Below are positions 21,553-34,200 of a DNA stretch of 64,000 bases, one piece after another (the first letter of the stretch is position 1; each line of letters starts with the position of its first letter). Position numbers and translations under genes: made by a program. The stretch spans positions 23,145,202 through 23,209,201 of the forward strand of contig NC_092653.1 of assembly GCF_032118995.1 (NCBI RefSeq). Direction: 5' to 3'. Below the pieces are notes generated by a model. That model was not told the origin of the DNA, did no database searches, and saw only the letters and a list, made by a program, of their open reading frames with translations. The DNA is from Asterias amurensis (lineage: Eukaryota; Echinodermata; Asteroidea; Forcipulatida; Asteriidae).

Positions 21553-22212
21553 TTGTTTTCGAAGACTAAAAACTGATAACACTAAACGGGCATACTCGAA
21601 CTCATACTGGGGTGTTACGGAAGCATTAAAGTGGAAAGAGGTAGAAAGAGAAAGACAGAAAGCACAAAAAAGCATGGGATGAACAAAAGGTTGTTTTACT
21701 TTAGTTTATCATTACAAGAAAAACTCGATCCTTTATGTCTCAAAACTTTGCCAAAAATCCTTACCGCTAACTTGCAATAGCGCCACCTACGTTAGTGTAA
21801 AACTTTTGGGGTAATCATCATTCCCCCTCCCCCCCCCCCCCCCCCCCAATTAAAAAAAATACTCTGGGACATGTTGGTCGATTTCTTTGTCCTGTAGAAC
21901 AATTAAAATGTCTAAATAATAACAATATAAATCAATGGAGTTATAAAGAATATGATAACCCCAGGGTAAACCAGTTTGAAAGCACATGTTTTAGCAGACA
22001 ACATTAATTATCGGAATTTACCCCCACTACTGCGGCCCATTTGGGAAACCCGCCTCGCGCATGCGTTTTACCTACTTAGGATGTCTGGTTTCTGCCTCAA
22101 ACGAGTTAGCTTTTTACACACTAAATGAACTTCCCTCTTCCGCGTGACACAAAGCGCTTGTGCGGAAACCAGACTATAGTGTACGGCGTTGGTTTTCTTA
22201 TACCATTTCAGC

Positions 22213-25200
22213 ATGGCGTCCAACGTAGATTCTCGTGAGTATAAAACCACCTAAATAGATCGTTTTTAGTTTAAGTTTTTAAATAAAATTCAAGTTTTCC
22301 ATAAGATGATGTTGTAAGGCACAAATTGGTTAGCAAAAGGCATTAGTGCACCTCGAAGTTAAGAAGAATGGGACATTTTTAAACGCATAGTTGAGTTTTG
22401 TTCGGCAAGTAAAAATATTCTGCAGCAGCAGCAGTGTCTTTCAATGAAGTGACAAACTCGACCATCAAAGAATGGTTGTTTAAATCAAAGCGTGCTCATT
22501 TAAACCAGTTCTTTAAACACTTCTATTTCCATATAAGGGGTGGACATTTATTGAAGTAAAATAAAGGGTATGCAAGCAGTTATTCAGTTTGTAATAACCC
22601 AGACAAAAATTAAATGTTTTTTTTTTTTTTAGCCAGGTTTTTTGGGGAGAAAAAATTATTTAAAGAGCTCCGTATCTCGCCACAAATCTTTACTCAATTT
22701 TACCAAGGGGAATATCACATGAGTAATGTAAATTAGATACTTATTTATTTCATTAAAAATAAATAGGTGGCAGGATGCAGAAATTTGTCCAACATAAATT
22801 TTGCAGTGTAGGTGGCACTGTTGCTGTGTCAATAGAGGGCGCTTTACGATATGCCTGGAAATGATTTTGACATACCCTGCCACCACTTTATAATTGTTGA
22901 CTCGGTTTTTCCTTTAAAATTTGAGAAAATACAATTTTTTTTATATTAAATAATGGGTCCTACTAAAAGCCGAAAACAAGCCAAAAACAAGTCCAGAGCG
23001 CCACCAACACGCCGCCAACAAGTTAAAAAGACCTCAAAAATGGTAAATAAACCATATATATTTTAGAACTAGGTGTGTTTTGTAATAAAAACATAAATTT
23101 AATGGAAGAACTTCAAGAAAAGTGTGAATTTTTAACCAAAGAAAAAACGGTCGGACGCCATCTTGGCTTAAAATTGTGTTTGGGCCAGTCCATTATGATG
23201 CGGGTGAGTCAGATATAGCAATAGATGGCGGGCGTCATGCACTGTGCATACTGCAGTGAAGGTCTTCACATGAAGCCCTCTGTTGTTGACAAGTGCTAAA
23301 TCTACCCGTATCATAATGGTCGGGTCCTACTAAAAGCCGACAACAAGCCGACAACGCCGACAACAAGTCCAGAGCGCCGCCAACACGCCGCCAACAAGTT
23401 TTAAATACCTCCAAAATGGCCAATAAACCATAGATATATTAGAACTATGTATGTTCTGTAATATAAACATAAATTTAATGGAAAAACTTTACGAAAAGTG
23501 TGAATTTTTAACCAGAAAAAAACCCTTAACTTTGACGGAAAACGGTCGGACGCCATCTTGGCTTAAAATCGTGTTTGGACCAGTCCATTATGATGCGGGT
23601 AAGTCAGATTTAGCAATAGAGGGCGGGCGTCATGCACTGTGCACACTGCAGTGAAGGTCTTCACATGAAGCCCGCCCTCTGTTGTTGATAAGTGCTAAAT
23701 CTACCCGTATCATAATGGTCTGGTCCAAACACGGTTTTTAAGCCAAGATGGCGTCCGACCGCTTTCCGTGCAAGTGAAGTTTTTCTGTTTAAAAAATACA
23801 CACTTTTCGTGAAGTTTTCCATTAAATTTATGTTTATATTACAGAACACATATAGTTCTAATATATCTATGGTTTATTGGCCATTTTGGAGGTATTTAAA
23901 ACTTGTTGGCGGCGTGTTGGCGGCGCTCTGGACTTGTTGTCGGCTTTTAGTAGGACCGTAATGGTCTGGTCCAAACACGCTTTTTAAGCCAAGATGGCTT
24001 TCCGTGCAAGTAGAGTTTTTTCATGGTTAAAAATTCACACTTATTGTGAAGTTTTGACATTAACTTTATGTTTATATTACAGAACACATATAGTTCTAAT
24101 ATATTAATGGTTTATTGGCCATTTTTGAGGTAATTAAAACTTGTTGGCGGCGGTGTTCTGGACTTGTTGTCGGCTTGTTGTCGGCTTTTAGTAGGACCGC
24201 CAATAATGAATGAATAAGTGATTGCAAGGTCTGAAGCTCCCCCCCCCCCCCCAAAAAAAAAGTCTCAAATTTCCGATTGGGGAAAAACTGTATGTTTAAT
24301 TTTTTTTCACCGATAGATTCAGAGTGGAATTCATTGTTAAGCAAAAGTACTTAAAAGTTAATTGATTTATTTGCAGAGTATACTGGTTACGGAACCCCGC
24401 AGCAGGCCCAACAGGGGTGAGTTTCTATGTTGTTAAAAATTTGCACTACAAAATACATTTTTTAGCTTTTAACCGAAGAGCGAAGTTAGATAACCATGAA
24501 GCCCGGTTCATACTCCCTGCTAATGAATTGCAATTTTTGACGTCACAGTCTTTTTTGTATCTGTGTACGTTACGCAGGAGTTGAGCAAATTTCAACTGAA
24601 GCTAATTATTTGTTCCGAACTTGTGACGTTAAAATTTGTATTGCATTCGTGGGAAGTATGAACCAAGCCTTATAACTGAAGTATTTGAATGTCATTGATA
24701 AATTGCTTAAAGCCATTGGACACTTTTGGTAAACAGTATCGTCCAAGGCCCACACTTCGTGAATCACGACTTCTATATAAAATAACAAACCTGTGAAAAT
24801 TTAGGCTCAATCAGTCATTGGTTTCCAGAGAAAATAACAGGAAAACCCACCCTTGTTTCCGTACTTTTCGCCATGTCATGACATGTGTTTAAAATAAATC
24901 CGTAATTTTTGGCATCGAGAATTGATATTGTTTTAATGTGTTCTTAAAAAGTAAAGCATTTCATGGAGTAATATTTCAAGAGGTTTTTCACCATTACCTT
25001 CTGTAAACCCTGTAAGTTGTTTGTAAATCTGTGAACTTTAATTTTTTTGTCTGTACCGAAAGTGTCCAATGGCTTTAAATAAAGAAAATGCAGTTTTGTG
25101 ACTGTAAATTTAACAGAGCTTGTTCTTAGTGTATGGAGCATAGTCTCGAAAAACAGTTGCTGCAAGATCTTAAAATCAATACAAGTTATTTAAGTATCAA

Positions 25201-28200
25201 TGCTTCTATCATTTTAAGGTACAGCTATGGGAGTGCTCAAGGTTACCAGCAACCACAACAGCAGCCTGCTGCAGGGGCAGCACCACCTGCCCAGCAGGCC
25301 GCAGGTTATGGCCAGACACCGCCAGCCGCATACAACCAGGTAAGTTCACCCTAAACCATTTCAGGCCTGGAATTGCACAAAAGTCACAGAGGCCATGGCC
25401 TCCTTTGCCCCTGCATAGTCTGGGCATTGGTGTCCCCTTCAAAAGTTTCCCAGTGAAAACGGCCTTGTCCTCGCAAAGATGACATTCCAGCCTGTCTGCA
25501 TTTCCTTTCTACCAGAGTTTGAGACTTAAGTCTGAGACATGCAGTAACTTGTAGTCTAGAGACTTGCCGAGAGAGATTTGAGACTCGACTCCAAAACTTA
25601 AAGTTAATGCCCTCTTTAAACTTTAAAACTGTTCACCTACCAATGATTTCAAAAGCCAGTCTATGTAATGCTTTTTAACTCATTACAAAGTTTTGTTTTC
25701 CTGCCTCATCTATGTGCCAACCACTGAGCCATGCACTGAGTAACTTTGATCATTGGCCAGCGTACATATTTATGGCATGTATTAATCACAATCATTTGAA
25801 TGTATTTGCAGGCACAGACCACATATGGCACTCAGCCTACAGCCGCTTATGACTACAATGCCCAAGCACAGACTGCCTACGCCCAACCAGGGGCTACCAG
25901 CTATGCCCAAGCCCAGCCAAGTTCATACACTACTCCAGCCTCGACCTACGGACAAGCACAGCAAAGCTATGCACAGCCTGGTAGAACTGGTAGGTTCACA
26001 CAAATTATTTGTAATTATAAATAAACTGGTGCTATTTTTCAGGTCCAATTTCATTCAGTTTGTGTAACTTTATTTATGCACTGATATGTTGCAAATACAG
26101 GGTGCACAAATTTCATTTGTTGGTACTTTTTGTTCAATGTTATATTGTAAGTAACTTTTACCGAATGTTTGGTTCTGTTAACAACGTGTGGTGTATTTGT
26201 GGTCACACACAGTTAGTCATAAAAAAATACGGTGAGGAAGGATCTTAGTAATTGGTTAAAGGAGTTGTCGTTCAAATGATTTGTGTCACTAAATTGTTAT
26301 GGTTGTTGCAAGCATGCTGTGAAGTAAAGGAAAATCTTTCATACATGTTATCTGTCACCCTTTGTTTATAGGTCAAGCAGGCTACACCAGTCAGAGCACT
26401 ACTGGTGGTACTGCAGTGCCAGCAGCGACCGGCTACAGTCAGACTGCCACACCAGGCAGTTACACCCAGGGTAGCACTCCACAGGGATACAGTCAAACCA
26501 GCGCTAGCTCCTACTCAAGCTCAGCTGCTAGCCAACCGTACTCCCAGAGCACTCAGCCAGCACAGAGCAGCACTTACAGCCACCAAGGCAGCCAAGGGTC
26601 CTATAGCGCACCAGAAGTGCCTAAGCAGGGTAAGAAAATACTTTGATTAATCAATTGAGCTTCATAATGAGGCTTTTAGTTCATTTGAAACGCAACTTTC
26701 AGTAGCTGGTGAGGAGTGTCACAAGCAGTTTAATAGATGAGTGAAAATATTTTTCCTGAAGGGAGTATAAAACAAAACTGCAAATGGAAGCCAGTGACAT
26801 ACATGTGTGGCCCTATCGCCAAATACCTTTCTCATGATGTACAACTCACAAATAATTCTCCAACCAGTCCTTCTAAAAGGTGCTGAGAGGTAAAGAAGCT
26901 TTGTTATTGAAAAGTACGACCATAAACATGAGTTGTTAAGAATTTTGGTTCACAGGTGGTTTAGGAGAAGTCCAGTTACTAGTACAATGTTATAAGTGGA
27001 ATCTACTAAGTCTGAAGTCTAAACATTCAATTTAACATGGTTGAATTTGGTCTCTCTGTGTAGGTGGAGTTGGTAGTAGTAGCAGTGGTGGAAGCAGTGG
27101 TGGCTATGGAGGACACTCCGGAAGTGGTTCAACAGGCTATGGTGGATCCCAAGGAGGGCCTCCACAGAGTGGTGCTCTAGGAGGTAGTGGAGGGGGTTAT
27201 GGTGGAGATTCCAGTGGTGGATACCGTGGTGGACGTGGTGGAAGCTCCAGCAGTGGAGGTGGTAGTAGCGGCGGATACGGGTGAGTTACGTTCAATGTAA
27301 TTATTGGTCAAGTAATCTGTGTATAGGTTTCATCATGTATCACGTAAAACTGAAGACTCGCTACATTTATTTCTATGGAAGGTTGAAATTTAATTGAGCT
27401 GTATCAAACGTAAACATAAGCAAGCTTTCTATAAAAGTGTATTCTGTTGTTTTACGTGGGGTCTTATTTGTTTTATTTTGGGGTGAGTAGGGCTTCTTTT
27501 GTTTCCCTTACACAAAATCTTAGCCATTTGTCATCATTAATACGGGTAAATATTATAATGGCTTTTAAAGTCATGTTTCACACTTAAATGGTACAGCCCG
27601 GGTCTGTGGATGTTTGTCGTGTTACATTCACAAAATCACAGTGTATGAGCAGAGCTGTAATTGTGTCGTCAGGATGGTCTTTTTTGCTGTTTTATTTATT
27701 CTATTGTGTTTTTCTCTTTCAATCTCACATTATACTTGCAAACACAGGGCTGAAAAGCAAAATGTTTTTGTTGTCTCTTGTTAGGGGGGCTTATTTTGTT
27801 AACTGTAGCAACAATTAACTGAAAGATTTAGGGATGAAAAGGGTTTATCCACGCATGAAAAAACTGTTGTTTGGTAAAAATATTTGAATACTATGTGCTG
27901 TTTGTGTGAACTCAACTGACAACTTCTAAAACTTTCTTCACAGATTTGAAATCTTCATCCATTTATATTGTTGTTATGTTTTTATAATTTTAAATTATAT
28001 ACAGTTTTTGTTTGGTGCTTTATTATCCTGTCCTTTTATTGAGCAAGTTGTATTTTTGGTTCACATAAATTATAACTTGAAATTACTGTGGCTAAATGAA
28101 CTAAAACTTTGTTTAAGTATTGGTCAATATATGAAATAAGGTGTAGGAAAAGGTTGGTTCATTAAGCAAAAGGGATTTTTATTTTTGTTTTTAGATGGTA

Positions 28201-31200
28201 AGAGTGAAAAAGTAGTTCAATGAAGTGAGGTTCTATGTAAATGTTTTTGAAGAAGTTTTCAATCGATGAAAGTAAACAAAGATTGTTCTTTCTTTGTGAG
28301 TTTATTTTTTAATGATAAGAAATTAGCAATGTATTTCAAACTGATTCTTTGTAATCTCTCCATCGATACACGAGTGCTCTGATCTTCTGAAGAAAAGACG
28401 CCTCTTAGTGGGTTTGCAAACAAAGTATTTGTACTTGAAGTTTTAAGTATTTGATTTAAAATACGTAGCAGGCTTTGAATGAACTCAGCAGTGGTTGCGC
28501 CACTTGCTTTTGCTGCTTTTGCTGTTGTTTGCTGTGCTGCCGTGCTGTAAACCAACAGAAGTTGAACATTTTCCTCATTGGAATACCAATACCCTTTACT
28601 ACAGAATAACGGAGAAAATTTGTTGTGACCCTCAAAAAGCTACATGTAACTTCAAAGCCTGTTGTAGCAGAGCGCGCTTCCCATGATTGCTTCCTTATGT
28701 ATTGCAAATAATTATTGATAATGGTGTTATATTCGTCCATTTTGTTGGTTTTTATTTCACTTAAAATGTGTTTAGAATACAATAATAGATACCCATCTCG
28801 ATCAAAGAAATTTTAGATGTTGGCCTCAAACATTGTGGAACAGAGTTCAGATTGGCCAGGAGCAAATATCTACTGTATCAGCATGCATGTGCAATCCAAC
28901 AAGTTCAACTGTGTTCCTTGATGCTTCCTTCATCAAGATGGCTATTGCAGCTATTGTGAAAATGAGGCTTGACGAAAAACATTGTGAATGTAAACAGTGT
29001 TGTACCATTGTACAGTTAAGTCACATGTTGAGTAAGAATGGTGGCTTAAGTGAAAAAAGTGAAAAAAACTGTTACTAACTAAAACTACATTTCATCAACG
29101 TTATCAAGAGCAGAAGATCATCATATTGGAATTTGATGTTACATGTACCTCTAAAGTACTAGATGTGACGCATATACCACATCCATTTTAGGTATGTTGC
29201 TGTTTTATAACTTCAAGGGAACAGCAGTAACTTTGTTTGATCCAGTTGCGTTAGATAAACCCTGCCTCTTCCAGAAGTGATCCAGTATTTACACCATCTT
29301 GATCTTTTTGATCAGTTGTTGGTCTTGACATCCTAACTTTGAGGGAACATCTTTTGATCCAGTTGCTATTGACCCACTTCACCTGACGTCATCATTCATC
29401 ACCTGACATCATTTATCTCCTCAACCAGTCTTAATTTTGCTCAGAATCGCATGTGCTGCTGTGTAATGCACATTTTAGGCACTGTGCTTTCGTTTACTAG
29501 GTCGGCAAATTTTCACATACATTTCGACTCCCCAAAATGGCATGCCATTGCAGACGAAATCCGCATGTGACCTCAGTGCAAGAGGTGAATAAACAAGTCT
29601 ACAAGTAACACCTTTTGGGGACCCACACAAACGTATCTGGTGTGGGTAAAAGGTTTGAGTGATCTTGTTTTCCCCTCACTGCGTAAGTCCAAGTCCCTCA
29701 ATAGAATTGCCCGCCAAAAAAACAGCGGACCCAAGGAAGGTGCATCAGAGAAAGTGACATACATGTAGAATCTGACAAACTTATGTCAACTCAACAGACC
29801 ATCCGAATGCTGGAGCCCACTAGCTGTCAATGAAAAATTGGTCACTAAAGATCAAATGCCCACTGTGTGCATCTGCTATTATTGAATAACAACAGGAATG
29901 GCAGGTGGATAAATACTAGAGAAACAGTATGGATTGGTTTGTCCTCTTGGGTATAACCAAACTCTTGTTCACTTAAAGAGTCTGAGAAAAAGACAAGAAA
30001 ACAGATCATGATCTGAGAAAGTACACGACACATCTTCTTCCTACAGGATTAGTGTAAATTGTGAAGCAGCGAATGTTAAATCTTCAGATGCTTTAAAAGC
30101 CTGGTAGTATTAGGTTTTTTTTTTATTGGAAAAGGGTCAAGTACTGCAGGTTGAATCTTAATCTGAAAGGGAAAGTTTGTGTAACATTCGAATGCTACCT
30201 AGATCACAATGGTAGAAAATAAAAATGGCAGGAATACTCCATCGTCAACGATTCAACAGAAAGTAAGATGAACCTGTAAACTGAATGAGACTTTGCCAAG
30301 TGATTTGCCTGTGTTTTTTTCCCAGAAAACTTGGGAAAGTTATTAAGTATACAGTGCTTAGAACACATCTGTGTAAGGGTTAAAGCAAATTTTATTCTTT
30401 AGTCCTTGATGCAAAACTTGCATCTATTAGAAAGGTACTTTGTTAATTAATTTGATTTCGTAACTTGATTTATTACAGCAATTAACCTATTGGCTCATTG
30501 GTCCCGTTTGAAAGTTAAAATCCACATCTGTTCTTCACATTGGAGTATTTTGTTCTCTAGGTATACTGTTTGCCGTGCACTTGCTGGGTCGCCAAAATCC
30601 TTGTAGAATTAGTACAAAATATCTTTTCGGCAAGTTAAGGGCCAACAAAAATTACTATGCTGTAAAGTCAAAAGTTTAAAAGATTTGTTTGATTGATTTG
30701 TGTTTATTTACTTTTGTTTATTTTTGTTTTCTTGTTGTGTCGGGAAAGTGTACTTCAAGTGACAATTTTATTTTTTTATTTTGGGTGTCTACGTATATTC
30801 CTAAATACATTATTCTTTTTTTGTGTGTATGATTGTTGATTACAAATGCCTAAATTCTAATCACTGTTTAAGATATGGTTATAAAAGGGAAAATACTTAT
30901 TTATTTTTTTGAATGTGGTACAAGTAGTATAATTCTTTGGTATTCAACTATATATACACATAAGTTTTTTCCTCCTAGAAATGTATTTTACATTACATTG
31001 TTTGTAGCTGCTTAATAAGTAGAGACAAAGTGTTATTTATATATGGGTTTATATGCGTACAAATTTGTAAAAAATATATTTAAGAGGTTTTATGGTTATA
31101 CTATTACTGTTCAATGGGTAGAGGATTTAATACCAATGTATTAGGTAAATGTACTATTTTTGCCAAGTTTGTTTTTGATGTCAGCATCTTCATTGAAGCG

Positions 31201-34200
31201 GCCAATGATTTTCACATCCAGCGCTTACTGAGAGACAGGGCCTAGTTCCCTGACTCCTAAGCATAATATACCAACCTTCTGCTAATTCCTTCTAGTGGTG
31301 ACCGAAACAGCGGAGGAGGTGGACGAGGTGGTGGGGGCTTCAATAAGTTTGGTGGTAAGTTGTTTACTGGGTGTATTTGTGCCTCCTGTAAAAGTATCTT
31401 TTTATCGTGGCATTTGATCGATGATTATTTTCAATTTTTCACTCGGTTAATGAGGCACAAAAAGTGATCTAATATGATTGAGAGAAAAACGAAGGGCTGG
31501 AAAATCAAATAAGGTCATTAATGCAACAAAAAGAACAAGACACATGATTGTTTTTGTGTTTTTGAATGCAAAGCGGTTTTGTGCAGAGTCACAAGTTAAG
31601 CTTTATCGAACAATCTTAAAATTAATGTATGGAAACAACAGTAGTATTTGAGGCACAAAATTAAACGTTCATAAGTTTCTTAATTGTAAAAGAAGAGATT
31701 TAGAACCCAAGTGTAGTTTTTCAAAAAAAGAAAAGAAACCACAGTACTGTTTTGGACTTGTAGAAGTTTCGATGTTGAGGTATGATAGAGTGGTTCTGTG
31801 CGGGACTGGGGTTGGTGGTGGGGGAGCAGCTTATTAGATGTAAATTTAACAGTTTTTTGTTGTTGTTTTTTTCAAAACTTCAGGAAAATATTTTAATGTT
31901 ATACATGTAGGTCTATGCCGGTTAACATAAAACGCTCATACAAATAATTGGCAGCAGCAGATTATGGTTATCACTTGCATTGAAAGTTAGCGTGCATATT
32001 GTAAACTCTATACCTTCTAGATTTATTGCATACACATCAACATTCCTGCTTTTGCCTCATTGGTTTGTGTAGCCATGACAGCCATGCTTGGTTGGGGTAG
32101 GGACCTAGATGCAATTTGATGTTCAGTTAATTTTCACTGAAGGATTCTGATGAAATAAGGATAGCTCTGTTCGCCTTGAGGTTGGGTTAATGTTTAGATG
32201 TAATATGCCATCAGTAAGGAATACTAAAACAGCATTTGTATAATGTATTCCTTGGTTTGTGTTATTCAGATTCTTGCGAGCAAGAGCCGAGTGCTGATAA
32301 GCAACAATTCGGTAATAATAATGTTGGTTGTTCACAATGTACAGCCAGAACGATGTTGATAGAGCATTGTTATGTAATGAACTGGTACTACATTTTTCTT
32401 CTTTTTCTTCAATAGACTGGGTCAGGTGTGAAAAAATAAGTCCTTGGTCGGTTAGTGAGGATAAGGTTTTGGGAGAGGTGGTACCTGTATGTGACTGGTG
32501 CACAACTGGCACGATGGACTCTTGTAGATTGATTGAAATGTTTTAACTCCAGCCTCCCAAAGGGTACACAGTATTGTGTTTCAGGGGTCGAAATTGCCGC
32601 TAGCCCGGGACTACCAGATTTACACCGGGGCTACTCATTTTTCCAGTTTGATAGCCCGACGGGCTAGTGGAAAAATAATGCAAAAATCATCATCACAAAC
32701 AATAAAGAACTATGTTATTGGTGTATTGTAAAGTTTGAGCCGTGACGGGAGACATAATGCGTCTTTCGGGCTACCAAAATCTAATCAGGGCTACTAAAAA
32801 TGATTGGTCACTAGCCCTGCTGACTACCATGGAAATACACTTAATTTCGACCCCTGTGTTTTTAAATTTCCTTCGCAGGTAAAGGACTTGTCCAAGATGG
32901 CATACAAAACTTGTTTGGTCAAATTTCACATAAACATTATATTTGATGTTTATTGTCGGCAATGGTACGATGACCTAACAACAGTGAAACAATGAGTGTT
33001 TTTGTTTTTTTTATGAGTGGGTTTCACTGAATTGTTAGAATCGTGGTGATTTGCCATGATTTGAAGAGCCTTTTAGTTAAAAAGACGTTAACCAACTTGT
33101 GATCACTTGGGAGTGTTCATGGTTTATTGGTTTTTTTCTTTCGTTTATTCTCCCATTTCCTCTCAAAAACCAATTTAGGTTCTGACAGATTAGTACTTCA
33201 TCACTGGTATTAATGATCGCATGTCTGAAGTTTTGTGGAATAGGTTAACATCTACCTGTTACCCAGGATGACTCTGAATGTTGACCAAGTAACTTTATGT
33301 AACCCAACTTTACAATCATCGGTTGAAGTGTTTTTTTTTACTTCCTGTACGTTTATTTTTTTCATAAGGTTGTCTTTTATACGCCGTATCATTTAACCAA
33401 GAAATTATTCGATGGGTAGCCTTTTACACATTAGTTTTATATTCTCTAACCCAGCAGCAGGTGACGTGGTCGTGCAGGGGAGACATTATGTGTTGGAATT
33501 TTTTTTTTAATGGGTACATTTACTACATGTACATTATAACACTCGATGGTCTAGCAGGGCTGTATGCTTCGTTTTTGAAAGGGCAAGGGCACCAAGGCAT
33601 TTTCTTCTTGGTAAAGGGCACCCTATGATAAAATTGCAAATTTGTACTGGAGCATTTCAAGGGCACCAAGGCAATGACCAGGGGACACGGAGGCAATCGC
33701 CTTCGTTGCCTCCGTGAAGTATCGGGCCTGGTCTAGGTAGTGGTTACTGCTCTAGGATGTGGGAATCAGGAATCACGCGAGTACAGTAGAGTGCATGTGG
33801 GTGGTTTTTTGTTTTTGAAGCCTCGTAAAAAGCACCGAGTTCGTATGAAGTGCTTTCACATATCGTTGAATGGTTAAGTGAATTATGAAGTGCTTTTCAC
33901 ATATTGGTGAATGGTAACAACAATTTGTGTACTAAGTCGAGTTAGCACAACCATTCTGAATGGGATTGAATAGACTATTTCCAGTTCACTTTGACATCTG
34001 GGCTTGCTTCTAGGTCTACAGTAGATTACCATGCTGTGTAATATGCCCATTCAAAATGATCATTGAACCTTTTTTTTGGGGGGGGGGGTTGGTGGTTGGT
34101 GATCTGTAACTGTGTGTAGCGAATATATGCAGCCTTTTAACTTTTGTTGACCAGTGTGAAAAGCGCCAAGACAACCATGCCCCAAGACTTTCTTTAGTTC

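Noticed and set aside
25825-26650. Overlapping frames in FET exons 4 and 5
   Set aside because: Shadow frames of repetitive Q/S/Y/T codons. The chosen frame matches FET texture and keeps phase with neighbouring exons.
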